The notes below the pieces were generated by a model. It was given only the letters and a program-made list of their open reading frames with translations. It searched no databases and was not told the DNA's origin. DNA of 64,000 nucleotides from Rubellimicrobium thermophilum DSM 16684 (GTDB lineage: Bacteria > Pseudomonadota > Alphaproteobacteria > Rhodobacterales > Rhodobacteraceae): assembly GCF_000442315.1 (NCBI RefSeq), contig NZ_KE557320.1, positions 328,820 through 392,819 of the forward strand, given 5' to 3'. A program made the translations under genes and the position numbers. The first letter of the stretch is position 1. Each line of letters begins with the position of its first letter. This document shows, in pieces, positions 40,526-48,885 of the stretch.

Positions 40526-41107
40526 ATGACGATGCACCCGATCGCCGCCTCCGCCTCCTTCCAGATCGAGACCCGCCCCCGGGGCTATGTCATCCGCTCT
40601 GTCGGTGGGGCTCCGCTGCCGTTCCTGATCCTTCAGGGGCTTGCGCTGGCCGCCGGCGCGGCGCTGACGGCGGCGGCGCTGCGGCTGGCGATGCTGATCC
40701 CCGGGCAGGAGGAGGGAGTTGCCGTCTTCCATGGCGGTCTCGCCCTGCTGGCCGCGGCCGCGGCCGTCCTGCTGCTGCATTTCGCTACGCGCGGCCTCAT
40801 GGTGGAGGTGGAGGTCGATCTGATGCGCGGCGAACTGCGCGAGGTGATCCGCCACCGCTTCGGCCGTCCGGCCGTGCTGGCCTGTTACGGGCTCGATTCG
40901 GGGACGCTGGTCTCGATCCGGCACGGCGGGGGCGAGGCGAGCCTGATCCTGAGGCTGGGGGGCGATGGGCCGGGCCTATGCATCGCCCGCGGCCCTGAAG
41001 CCGCCCTTGCCCCCCTGCGTGCCCGGCTGGAGGCGGATCTGCTGCCGGGCCCGGGATCGCCGCCGCCCTCCCGGGCGCTCTCCCGGGCGCTCTCCCGGGC
41101 GGCCTGA
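40526..41107 (+). CDS. Hypothetical two-helix membrane protein
   Basis: 193 residues, not recognised. After about 30 N-terminal residues come two adjacent hydrophobic helices (about 33-56 and 68-90). A predicted cytoplasmic domain follows with VEVEVDLMRGELREVIRHRF (20 residues), LVSIRHGGGEASLILRLGG and APLRARLEADL. The C-terminus is a short tandem repeat SRALSRALSRA encoded by a 12-bp DNA repeat. The ATG at 40526 is chosen because the longer frame adds a Pro/Arg-rich leader. An ATG two codons later is equally possible. It is divergent from rpsF and 90 bp upstream of fabD. Confidence 0.65.
   Translation: MTMHPIAASASFQIETRPRGYVIRSVGGAPLPFLILQGLALAAGAALTAAALRLAMLIPGQEEGVAVFHGGLALLAAAAAVLLLHFATRGLMVEVEVDLMRGELREVIRHRFGRPAVLACYGLDSGTLVSIRHGGGEASLILRLGGDGPGLCIARGPEAALAPLRARLEADLLPGPGSPPPSRALSRALSRAA
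41069..41102. repeat. 12-bp tandem repeat at the end of a coding region
   Basis: TCCCGGGCGCTC occurs nearly three times in tandem and encodes the SRALSRALSRA C-terminus of the upstream hypothetical protein. Slippage here would change protein length in steps of four residues. Confidence 0.7.
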
Positions 41108-41197
41108 TCGCCGCGCCTGATTCCCTCGCCCCCCCTTTATCCGCCGCGCCCCAGCCGCTAAGCCTCCCGCCACGATCAGACAGGGGGGGGCAGGGCC

Positions 41198-42139
41198 ATG
41201 CGAGCATTCGTCTTTCCGGGGCAGGGCGCCCAGGCCATCGGTATGGGTCGCGCGCTGGCCGAATCCTGTCCCGCTGCCCGCGCCGTCTTCGAGGAGGTGG
41301 ACGAGGCGCTGTCCGAGCCCCTCTCCCGTCTCATCTGGGAGGGGGATGCCGAGAGTCTCCAGCTCACCCGCAATGCCCAGCCGGCCCTGATGGCCACCTC
41401 CATCGCTGCCCTCCGCGCGCTCGAGGCCGAAGGGGCGGGCCTCGGCGCGGCGTCCTTCGTGGCGGGGCATTCGCTGGGGGAATATTCCGCTCTATGCGCT
41501 GCCGGGGCGCTGACGCTGGCCGATGCCGCGCGCCTGCTGCGCCTGCGGGGCGAGGCGATGCAAGCAGCCGTGCCGGTGGGGCAGGGGGCGATGGCCGCCC
41601 TGCTCGGCCTCGATCTGGAGGGCGCCACTGCCGTCGCGGCCGAGGCTGCCGCCGAAGGCGGGGTGTGCCAGGCTGCCAATGACAACGATCCGGCACAGGT
41701 CGTCGTCTCCGGCACGCGCGAGGCGGTGGAACGCGCCGTGGCCCTGGCCCGGGGGCGGGGGGCGAAGCGGGCGGTGATGCTGCCTGTCTCTGCGCCCTTC
41801 CATTGCGTGCTGATGCAGCCCGCGGCCGAGGCGATGCGCGAGGCCCTTGCCACCACGGCCCTGAGGGCGCCCGCCGTTCCCCTGATCGCGAATGTCACGG
41901 CCGAACCCGTCTCGGATCCGGAGACGATCCGCGACCTCCTCGTGCGGCAGGTCACCGGTTCGGTCCGCTGGCGCGAATCCGTCCTGCGCATGGCGGCGCT
42001 GGGCGTCACCGAGGCGTGGGAGATCGGGCAGGGCAAGGCGCTGTCCGGCATGATCCGCCGCACCGCGCCGACCATCGCCACCCGTGCCATCGGCACGCCC
42101 GAGGAGGCGCGCGAGGCCGCGGCCTCCCTCGCTGTCTGA
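41198..42139 (+). CDS. fabD: Malonyl-CoA:ACP transacylase
   Basis: 313 residues. FPGQGAQAIGMG near the N-terminus, the nucleophile elbow GHSLGEYSA with Ser92, and the catalytic His in SAPFHCVLMQPA are all present. It moves malonyl from CoA to acyl carrier protein for fatty-acid elongation. The ATG at 41198 follows GGGGGGCAGGG. fabG starts 11 bp after its stop, so the two are one operon. Confidence 0.96.
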   Translation: MRAFVFPGQGAQAIGMGRALAESCPAARAVFEEVDEALSEPLSRLIWEGDAESLQLTRNAQPALMATSIAALRALEAEGAGLGAASFVAGHSLGEYSALCAAGALTLADAARLLRLRGEAMQAAVPVGQGAMAALLGLDLEGATAVAAEAAAEGGVCQAANDNDPAQVVVSGTREAVERAVALARGRGAKRAVMLPVSAPFHCVLMQPAAEAMREALATTALRAPAVPLIANVTAEPVSDPETIRDLLVRQVTGSVRWRESVLRMAALGVTEAWEIGQGKALSGMIRRTAPTIATRAIGTPEEAREAAASLAV

Positions 42140-42150
42140 GGAGACCACCC

Positions 42151-42888
42151 ATGTTCGATCTGACCGGCAAGACCGCCCTTGTCACCGGGGCTTCCGGGGG
42201 GCTGGGCCAGGCGATCGCGCGCCTGCTTCACACTCAGGGGGCGGCTGTCGCGCTGACCGGAACCCGTGCCGAGGCCCTCGAATCCCTGGCTGCCGAGCTG
42301 GGCGAGCGCTCCCATGTCCTGCCGGCCGATCTGTCGGATCCCGCCGCAGGAGCGGAGCTCGTGAAACGGGCCGAGGCGGCGATGGGCGGGGTGGACATCC
42401 TCGTGAACAATGCCGGACTGACGCGCGATGCGCTGCTTCTGCGCATGACGGATGCGGACTGGGATCTGGTGCTCGCGGTCAATCTCACGGCGGCGGCGCG
42501 GCTGTCCCGGGCGGTCCTGCGCGGCATGATGAAGGCGCGCTGGGGGCGGATCGTCAACATCGCCTCCGTGGTGGGCGCCACGGGCAATGCCGGCCAGACA
42601 AACTATGCCGCCGCCAAGGCGGGGATGGTGGGCTTTTCCAAGGCCCTGGCCCAGGAGGTGGCCGGGCGCGGCATCACCGTGAACTGCGTGGCGCCGGGCT
42701 TCATCACCACCGCGATGACCGACAAGCTCACCGAGGCGCAGAAGGCGGCGATCCTCGGGCAGGTCCCCGTCGGCCGCATGGGCACGCCCGAGGAGATCGC
42801 CGCCGCCGTGCTCTATCTCGCCTCGCCCGAGGCGGGCTATGTCACCGGGACGACGCTGCACGTCAACGGCGGGATGGCCATGCTCTGA
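42151..42888 (+). CDS. fabG: 3-oxoacyl-ACP reductase
   Basis: 245 residues of a short-chain dehydrogenase. The NADPH motif TGASGGLG is at residues 12-19, NNAG at 86-89, and the catalytic Ser139, Tyr152 and Lys156 lie in NIASVVG and NYAAAKAG. The C-terminal GTTLHVNGGMAML is typical of FabG. It performs the first reduction of each elongation cycle. It lies directly after fabD. The 288 bp that follow hold G+C-rich inverted repeats but no gene I can defend. Confidence 0.96.
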   Translation: MFDLTGKTALVTGASGGLGQAIARLLHTQGAAVALTGTRAEALESLAAELGERSHVLPADLSDPAAGAELVKRAEAAMGGVDILVNNAGLTRDALLLRMTDADWDLVLAVNLTAAARLSRAVLRGMMKARWGRIVNIASVVGATGNAGQTNYAAAKAGMVGFSKALAQEVAGRGITVNCVAPGFITTAMTDKLTEAQKAAILGQVPVGRMGTPEEIAAAVLYLASPEAGYVTGTTLHVNGGMAML

Positions 42889-43176
42889 CGGCCGGGCCCG
42901 ATCCGGTGTGGCGCCCCCCCCGGTTGCGGCGGGGCGCCATCGGGCAGCGGCAGCGGGCCTGCGGGGGGCGCCCGGGGATCCGGGCCCTGGTTCCGGGGTC
43001 CGGACGGTTCCGTCCGGGGAGAATCGTCGGGCGGGACCGTGCCGCGGCGATTCCCCGGGGGAGAGACCGGGGCGACCGCCGGGCCTGCACGGCCCCGCCC
43101 TGAGGGCGCTCGGACGGCAGCGGCCGCCATTTCCGCCGCGTGCCGGGCCCTTGCAGATCAGTCCGATCCCCCTCCC

Positions 43177-43359
43177 TCAGCCGGCCTCGAAGAAGGGCGG
43201 CCGCAGCGGTTGCCGAGTCCGCCGTCGCCGGTCTGGCCGCATCGGCAGGGCCGACAGGATCAGGCTCGCCTCCAGAAGAAGCGCTGCCGCCACCAGCGCC
43301 TGCTGCCCGGGGGGCAGGAGAGCGAAACGATCCGCGAAAAGAGAGACCAGATTGTCCAT
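43177..43359 (-). CDS. Possible small membrane protein (60 residues)
   Basis: An open frame of 60 codons in the 786-bp interval between fabG and acpP, with plausible codon use. It has a hydrophilic N-terminus (MDNLVSLFADRFALLPPGQQ), one clear hydrophobic helix (ALVAAALLLEASLILSAL) and a basic C-terminus (RPDRRRRTRQP). No strong ribosome site precedes the ATG at 43359 and I do not recognise a family. It could be spurious. The rest of the interval up to the acpP promoter shows nothing else. Confidence 0.35.
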   Translation of the reverse strand: MDNLVSLFADRFALLPPGQQALVAAALLLEASLILSALPMRPDRRRRTRQPLRPPFFEAG

Positions 43360-43503
43360 GCCGTGGAAACTGCGCCCCGATTGCGGCGGGATTGCGGCTC
43401 CGGCGCGGCGGAATTCGGCAGGCTTTCCTGCCGTTCGGGCGCCTGTGGCCTTGGGGCCACGCTGCTGTCTGTCCGCTCGACCTCGCGCCGCCGGGGAAAG
43501 CGT

Positions 43504-43531
43504 TTGCCACGCTTCAAATCTCTGCTATGAC
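43504..43531 (+). promoter_or_regulatory. Probable acpP promoter
   Basis: TTGCCA and TATGAC are separated by 16 bp, about 144 bp upstream of the acpP start. The spacer is A+T-rich compared with its surroundings (TTCAAATCTC), as expected for a strong housekeeping promoter in a G+C-rich genome. Confidence 0.45.
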
Positions 43532-43674
43532 CCCGCTGAACCGGCCGGGCGCCCCGGGCGTTCGGCCCGAGAACGGCCCTTTCGGGCCTGGGCTTGGGGG
43601 GGCGGGCGTCCGCAGGCGCCGCGCCGGGGGAAAGACAGGCGGGCCGCGGCCCCGAAACGTTGCGAGGAAGACCG

Positions 43675-43908
43675 ATGAGCGATGTCGCCGAACGCGTGCG
43701 CAAGATCGTGGTGGAGCATCTGGGCGTCGAAGAGGAGAAGGTGACCGAGAACGCCTCCTTCATCGACGATCTGGGGGCGGATTCGCTCGATACCGTCGAG
43801 CTCGTCATGGCCTTCGAGGAGGAATTCGGCATCGAGATTCCCGATGACGCGGCCGAGACGATCCAGACCTTCGGCGATGCCGTGAAATACATCCAGGAGG
43901 CCCAGTAA
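43675..43908 (+). CDS. acpP: Acyl carrier protein
   Basis: 77 residues, acidic, with the phosphopantetheine attachment site Ser37 in [12 protein letters not shown]. It carries growing acyl chains for fatty-acid, lipid A and acyl-homoserine-lactone synthesis, so it also feeds the LuxI-type synthase encoded in this window. The ATG at 43675 follows GAGGA. In many bacteria fabF follows at once; here an exporter and an arginase-fold gene are inserted between acpP and fabF. Confidence 0.98.
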   Translation: MSDVAERVRKIVVEHLGVEEEKVTENASFIDDLGADSLDTVELVMAFEEEFGIEIPDDAAETIQTFGDAVKYIQEAQ

Positions 43909-44040
43909 GGGCCAGCCGGGATCGGCCGGGGCCAGTCGGTCCCGCCTGACCGATCGCAGGGGCGCGATTCCCGGCCGGGCGCCGCCCCTTGTGCTGTCTG
44001 CACCTGCCGCATGGCCGGGGCGGGGCAAACGGGTTGCCGG

Positions 44041-45020
44041 ATGTCGCTGCCGGAACAGCGGGCCGGCGGCGTCGGCGCCAGGCTCGGAGCGGGCAGGGGG
44101 GATGAGCATGCGTCACCGACCGGGATCGGCCTGATCCTTGCGGCAGGGGTGCTGTGGTCGCTCCAGGGTCTGTTCATCCGCCAGATCGGGACGGCGGGGC
44201 CCTGGGCGATCCTGTTCTGGCGCTCGCTGGGGATGATCCCGGTGCTGGCGGGGTTTCTCGTCTGGCGGGCGGGCGGCGGATCGCCGCTGCCGGCGCTGCG
44301 GCGCGCCGGTCTTGCGGGGGTGATGGGGGGGCTCGCCCTCGTGGCGGCCTTTGCCGGCGCCATCGTCGCGCTTCAGTCCACGACCGTCGCGAATGCCGTC
44401 TTCCTGTTCGCCGCCTCGCCGATCCTGGCGGCGCTGCTGGGCCTTCTGGTCCTGGGCGAACGGGTCGCGGCGGCGACCGGGGCGGCCATTGCCGCAGCCC
44501 TGGCCGGCATCTTCCTCATGATGCGCGAAGGGCTGGCGGCAGGGGCGGCGCTCGGCAACGGGGCGGCGCTGCTGTCGGCGCTGGGCTTTGCCGCCTTCAC
44601 TGTCGCGCTGCGTCTGGGGCGTCTGCATGACACGCTGCCCACGGTGCTGCTGGGCGCGGTCTTTGCGATGCTGGCGGGGCGCTGGCGGCCCTGCTGTCGG
44701 ATCAGCCGCTGCGCGTGCCGCTGCCGGATGTGCTGTGGGCTCTCGGGATGGGGGCGGTCACGCTGTCGGGCGGCATGGTCCTCTACACGCTGGGCAGCCG
44801 CACGCTTCCCGCGGCCGAGGCGACGCTCCTGTCCCTGACCGAGGTGCTGCTTGCCCCGCTCTGGGTCTGGCTCCTGCTGGGCGAGGGGGGCCGTGCGACC
44901 ACCTTTGCGGGCGGGGCGATCCTGCTCGGTGCAGTGGTCCTTCACGCGCTCGCCGCGGCGCGGCGCGGTCCGGTGCGGCTCGGCTCCGGCCAGGCCGGAC
45001 AGGAGAGGACTGCTCCATGA
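44041..45020 (+). CDS. EamA/DMT family transporter, one (perhaps two) apparent frameshifts
   Basis: About 320 residues and ten membrane helices in two EamA repeats: GLILAAGVLWSLQGLFIRQI opens the first and DVLWALGMGAVTLSGGMVLY the second. ATLLSLTEVLLAPLWVWLLLGE near the end (in two parts) is a strong DMT signature. The frame is lost at the G4 run at 44676-44679. One more G restores LAGALAALLSDQPLRVPLPD. The start is uncertain. The ATG at 44041 is in frame, but ATGAGCATG at 44101, just after GGGCAGGGGGG, has the better ribosome site and would need one more base near 44110. The substrate is unknown. It overlaps the next gene by 4 bp. Confidence 0.82.
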
Positions 45021-45919
45021 CGCGGCTTGGCACCCTGTTCGGCCGTTCTGCCACCGGCACCGCGATGGGCCTGCCCCGCTGGGACGGGGGGGTGGCTTCG
45101 GCGGTGGTGATCGGGGCGGATGGCTGCACGCCCTATCCGTCGGTCGGCCATTACTGCGCGGGCGGCCCGGCGGCCATCCGCGCCGCGACCGCGCCCTTCG
45201 ACGGCAGCAAATGGAATTTCGACATCGGCGCCCCGGCGATCGGCCCGCATCCGCCGGCCGATGGCGGGGATCTGCCCATCGGCGAGGATGCGGCGGCCAA
45301 CCGGCGGACCGTGCGCGAGGCCGTGGCCCGAATCGCCGCCGCCGGGGCCGTCCCGGTCCTTCTGGGCGGGGACGATTCGCTGCCCATCCCCATGCTGGAG
45401 GCGCTGGAAGGCCCCCTCGTCGTGCTCCAGATCGACGCCCATATCGACTGGAGGGACGAAGTCGAGGGCACGCGCTGGGGGCTGTCCTCGGGGATGCGCC
45501 GCGCCTCGGAGATGGCGCATGTCACGCGCATCGTCCAGGTCGGGCAGCGGGGAATCGGCTCCGCCCGGCCCGAGGACGTGGCCGAGGCGCTGGCCCGCGG
45601 CGCCCGGCTGGTGCCGGCCTCGGCCCCCGATCCGGTGCGAGAGGCGCTCGAGGGGATTCCCGAAGGGGCCCGCGTGGCGATCTGCCTTGATTGCGATGCG
45701 CTCGATCCCGCGATCATGCCGGCCGCCATCGGCCGCACGGCAGGGGGGCTGTCCTTCCGGCAGGTGCTGGCCCTGATCCGCGGCGTGCAGGACCGGGGGC
45801 GGATCGCCGCGGTCTCCATGACCGAATACATGCCGGAACGGGATGTGGACGGGATCGGGGCAATGACGGTGGCGCAGCTCCTCGTCGCGTTGCTGGGGCT
45901 GCTGTCCGCTGCCCGCTGA
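45017..45919 (+). CDS. Arginase/agmatinase family (ureohydrolase) protein with an altered metal site
   Basis: 300 residues of the ureohydrolase fold. Metal-binding motifs are LQIDAHIDW (D140, H142, D144) and LDCDALDPA (D225, D227). The first motif, normally GGDH, reads GGDDS (D120), so one of the two manganese-coordinating His residues is Asp. It could be an agmatinase, guanidinobutyrase or another amidinohydrolase, and the change may affect metal choice or substrate. The ATG overlaps the stop of the EamA exporter (ATGA), so the two are translationally coupled and may act on related nitrogen compounds. Confidence 0.85.
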   Translation: MTRLGTLFGRSATGTAMGLPRWDGGVASAVVIGADGCTPYPSVGHYCAGGPAAIRAATAPFDGSKWNFDIGAPAIGPHPPADGGDLPIGEDAAANRRTVREAVARIAAAGAVPVLLGGDDSLPIPMLEALEGPLVVLQIDAHIDWRDEVEGTRWGLSSGMRRASEMAHVTRIVQVGQRGIGSARPEDVAEALARGARLVPASAPDPVREALEGIPEGARVAICLDCDALDPAIMPAAIGRTAGGLSFRQVLALIRGVQDRGRIAAVSMTEYMPERDVDGIGAMTVAQLLVALLGLLSAAR

Positions 45920-46057
45920 GGCTGCGGCACGGGCCGGCCGGGGGCGCGGCCCGGTCCTCCTCCGGGGCTCCTTCTGCGCCCCCGGCGCCCGTCGAGGTTG
46001 CGTGCCCGCCGCCCCCCCGCTATGCAGCGCGGGTCGAAGGCGGTGAAAGGAGCAGGG

Positions 46058-47317
46058 ATGCGTCGTGTCGTCGTGACGGGCCTCGGCCTTGTGACCCCGT
46101 TGGCCGACGGCGTGGAGGAGACTTGGTCCCGCCTGCTTGCGGGCCGTTCGGGGGCGCGTCGGATCCAGTCCTTCGATGCCTCGCATCTGGCCACCGACTA
46201 TGCCTGCGAGATCCGTCATGGCGACGGCAGCGACGGCACCTTCGATGCCTCCCGCTACATGGAGCCGAAGGAGCGTCGCAAGGTCGATGACTTCATCCTC
46301 TACGGCATGGCGGCGGCCCAGCAGGCGGTGGAGGATGCGGGCTGGTCCGCTCCGCCCCCGGAGGAATGCCTGCGCACCGGGGTGCTGATCGGATCGGGCA
46401 TCGGCGGTCTCAAGGCCATCCAGGAGACGACCCTGCTCATCCGGGACAAGGGGCCGCGCCGCGTCTCGCCCTTCTTCATTCCCGGGGCGCTGATCAATCT
46501 CATCGCCGGGCAGGTCAGCATCCGCTACGGGTTCAAGGGGCCGAACCATTCGGTTGTCACGGCCTGTTCCACCGGGGCCCATGCCATCGGTGATGCGGCC
46601 ACGATGATCCGTCTGGGCCGGGCCGATGTCATGATCGCCGGCGGCGCCGAGGCCGCGATCTGCGAGATCGGCATCGCCGGCTTCAACGCATGCAAGGCGC
46701 TGTCCACCGCCTTCCGCGATGCGCCGGAACGGGCCTCGCGTCCCTATGATCGCGACCGCGACGGCTTCGTGATGGGCGAAGGGGCGGGCATCGTCGTGCT
46801 CGAGGAGCTGGAGCATGCCCGCGCCCGCGGGGCCCGCATCTATGCCGAATTCCTCGGCTACGGCCTGTCGGGCGATGCCCATCACATCACCGCGCCGCCC
46901 GAGGACGGCGAAGGGGCGGAACGCTCGATGCGCGCGGCGCTGGCCGATGCCGGGCTGGAGCCGGCGGCGATCGACTACATCAACGCCCATGGCACCAGCA
47001 CCATGGCCGATGTGATCGAACTGGCCGCCGTGGAACGGATGATGGGCCCTGCCGCCTCGAAGGTCACCATGTCCTCGACCAAGTCGATGACGGGCCATCT
47101 GCTGGGGGCGGCCGGCGCCATCGAGGCGGTGTTCTCCATCCTGGCCATCCGCGACCAGATCTGCCCGCCGACCATCAATCTCGACAATCCGGCGGTGGAT
47201 ACGCCCGTGGATCTCGCGCCCAACGCGGCCCGCCCGCGCGAGGTGAAGGTGGCGCTCTCCAACTCCTTCGGCTTCGGCGGCACCAACGCCTCGCTGCTCT
47301 TCGGGGCGGCGCCCTGA
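46058..47317 (+). CDS. fabF: 3-oxoacyl-ACP synthase II
   Basis: 419 residues of a KAS II condensing enzyme. The nucleophile Cys170 is in VVTACSTGAHAIGDA, and the two His residues are in NAHGTST and STKSMTGHLLGAAGA. It extends acyl-ACP by two carbons. The ATG at 46058 (MRRVVVTGLGLVTPL) is the standard start, 139 bp from the previous gene. Its stop TGA shares one base with the mltG start. Confidence 0.97.
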   Translation: MRRVVVTGLGLVTPLADGVEETWSRLLAGRSGARRIQSFDASHLATDYACEIRHGDGSDGTFDASRYMEPKERRKVDDFILYGMAAAQQAVEDAGWSAPPPEECLRTGVLIGSGIGGLKAIQETTLLIRDKGPRRVSPFFIPGALINLIAGQVSIRYGFKGPNHSVVTACSTGAHAIGDAATMIRLGRADVMIAGGAEAAICEIGIAGFNACKALSTAFRDAPERASRPYDRDRDGFVMGEGAGIVVLEELEHARARGARIYAEFLGYGLSGDAHHITAPPEDGEGAERSMRAALADAGLEPAAIDYINAHGTSTMADVIELAAVERMMGPAASKVTMSSTKSMTGHLLGAAGAIEAVFSILAIRDQICPPTINLDNPAVDTPVDLAPNAARPREVKVALSNSFGFGGTNASLLFGAAP

Positions 47318-48543
47318 TGTGGCGCCATGTCGCCGCCAATGCGCTGACCCTCTTCGTCGTCCTGCTGTTCCTGGCGGCCGGGGCGGTGCTCTGGGGGGTC
47401 GAGCGGTGGTCGGCACCGGGCCCCCTGGCCCAGGCGATCTGCCTGCGGGTGGACAGCGGATCGACGATGCGCCGCGTGGCGGCGGATCTGAGCGACAAGG
47501 GGGCCATCTCCAGCCCCCTGCTGTTCCGCATCGGCACCGATTACGGCGGCTATGTGCCCCTGCTCAAGGCCGGCAGCTACCGCATCCCCGAAGGCGCCTC
47601 GATGGAGGAGATCGCCGCCATCATCACCCGCGGGGGCGCCAATACCTGCGGAACAGAGATCGTCTGGCGCATCGGCGTCACCCGCACCCAGGCCCAGATC
47701 CGCGATCTCGATCCCGTCTCGGGGCAGTATGTGGAACTCGCCGCCTTCGATCCCCTCTCCGGTGAGGCGCCTCCCCCCCTCTATGCCGAGATCCGCGACC
47801 GCCCCGACACCACCTTCCGCGTCGTCGTCGCCGAAGGCACGACGGCCTGGCAGGTCGTGCAGGCGCTCGATGCCATCGACGTGCTCGAGGGCGATGCGAC
47901 GGCCGTGCCCCCCGAAGGCACCCTCGCCCCGCGCGACTATCCCATCGTTCCGGGGACGAGCGTGGATGCCCTTCTGGCCCGCATGGCCGAAATCCAGTCC
48001 GCCATCCTCGCCGAGGCCTGGGAAGGGCGCGCCCCCGATCTGCCCTTCGATACGCCGCAGGAGGCGCTGACCCTCGCCTCCATCGTCGAGAAGGAGACCG
48101 CCATCCCCGAGGAACGGCCCCTTGTCGCCTCGGTTCTGGTGAACCGGCTGCGGCGCGGGGACATGCGGCTGCAATTCGATCCCACGATCATCTACGGCAT
48201 CACCCGGGGGCAGGGGGTGCTCGACCGGCCGATCCGCCAGTCCGATATCGCCGGCGAGACCGAGCGACGCCTGCATGGCGAGATCCTCTACAACACCTAT
48301 CAGATCGACGGTCTGCCCGCCGGGCCCATCGCCAATCCCGGCCAGGATGCCATCGAAGCGGCCGTGAACCCCGCCGAGACGGACTATCTCTATTTCGTCG
48401 CCGACGGCAGCGGCGGCCATGCCTTCGCTGCCACGCTCGAGGAGCACAACCGCAATGTCGCCCGCCTGCGCGCCATCGAGGCCGCGCAGCAGGCCGGCGG
48501 AGGCGATGACGCCGAAGGGCAGGGCGGGGCCGACGCACCCTGA
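47317..48543 (+). CDS. mltG: Endolytic murein transglycosylase MltG
   Basis: 408 residues. An N-terminal membrane helix (about residues 7-28) is followed by a LysM-like region and the YceG/MltG catalytic domain with the Glu in LASIVEKET. Further conserved blocks are LQFDPTIIYG, YNTYQIDGLPAGPIANPG and YLYFVADGSGGHAFA. It cuts nascent glycan strands to set their length. Coupled to fabF by a one-base overlap. In Rhodobacterales this gene commonly lies just upstream of the GTA cluster, as here. Confidence 0.94.
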   Translation: MWRHVAANALTLFVVLLFLAAGAVLWGVERWSAPGPLAQAICLRVDSGSTMRRVAADLSDKGAISSPLLFRIGTDYGGYVPLLKAGSYRIPEGASMEEIAAIITRGGANTCGTEIVWRIGVTRTQAQIRDLDPVSGQYVELAAFDPLSGEAPPPLYAEIRDRPDTTFRVVVAEGTTAWQVVQALDAIDVLEGDATAVPPEGTLAPRDYPIVPGTSVDALLARMAEIQSAILAEAWEGRAPDLPFDTPQEALTLASIVEKETAIPEERPLVASVLVNRLRRGDMRLQFDPTIIYGITRGQGVLDRPIRQSDIAGETERRLHGEILYNTYQIDGLPAGPIANPGQDAIEAAVNPAETDYLYFVADGSGGHAFAATLEEHNRNVARLRAIEAAQQAGGGDDAEGQGGADAP

Positions 48544-48546
48544 CAG

Positions 48547-48567
48547 GGGCGCCGCTTTCCGGCGCCC
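48547..48567 (+). terminator. Hairpin directly after mltG
   Basis: GGGCGCCG pairs over 8 bp with CGGCGCCC around CTTTC, starting 3 bp past the mltG stop. It separates the fabF-mltG transcript from the GTA promoter region. No T-run follows. Confidence 0.5.
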
Positions 48568-48601
48568 TCGCCCGTCAGCCGGGTGATTCGCGGCCGATCG
48601 T

Positions 48602-48607
48602 TAACCG
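48602..48607 (+). promoter_or_regulatory. TTAACC half-site (CtrA-type) upstream of the GTA cluster
   Basis: TTAACC, the CtrA half-site, 284 bp upstream of g1. TTAA is very rare in this G+C-rich window, and several copies gather in the 48600-48820 gap and before g3. Confidence 0.35.
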
Positions 48608-48770
48608 ATCATGAACGCAACGCGCGTTGCCGGCGGGCCGGGACGATTCGCGCCGCTCGCGCAACACCCCAGAGCAACCCGCAGCCCCATACCTTCTTCC
48701 GCTCTCAGGAATGACGAGCAACCTTCTGATATGGAACAGTGAATCCAAAACACCCCGAGCGGGGGGAGCG

Positions 48771-48785
48771 TTAACCCCCTGTTAA
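48771..48785. promoter_or_regulatory. Full CtrA binding consensus TTAA-N7-TTAA upstream of GTA g1
   Basis: TTAA at 48771-48774 and TTAA at 48782-48785 are exactly seven bases apart (CCCCCTG), matching the full CtrA site. Both half-sites continue as TTAACC. It lies 100 bp before the g1 start, in the 342-bp intergenic region that should hold the GTA promoter. The same region is notably less G+C-rich than the coding DNA. CtrA is genetically required for GTA expression in Rhodobacterales. Direct binding here is inference from the match. Confidence 0.6.
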
Positions 48786-48814
48786 CCCCCACCGCGCGGT
48801 GCGCTTCCACACTG

Positions 48815-48820
48815 TTAACC
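48815..48820 (+). promoter_or_regulatory. TTAACC half-site (CtrA-type) 66 bp before g1
   Basis: TTAACC in the context ACTGTTAACCTC, 29 bp downstream of the full TTAA-N7-TTAA site. It could extend CtrA binding or overlap the promoter. Confidence 0.35.
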
Positions 48821-48885
48821 TCTCTTCGGGATCCTGCCCCTGTCGCCCGGAACAGCCTCCGGGTCATCCATCCAGGGAGAATCCC

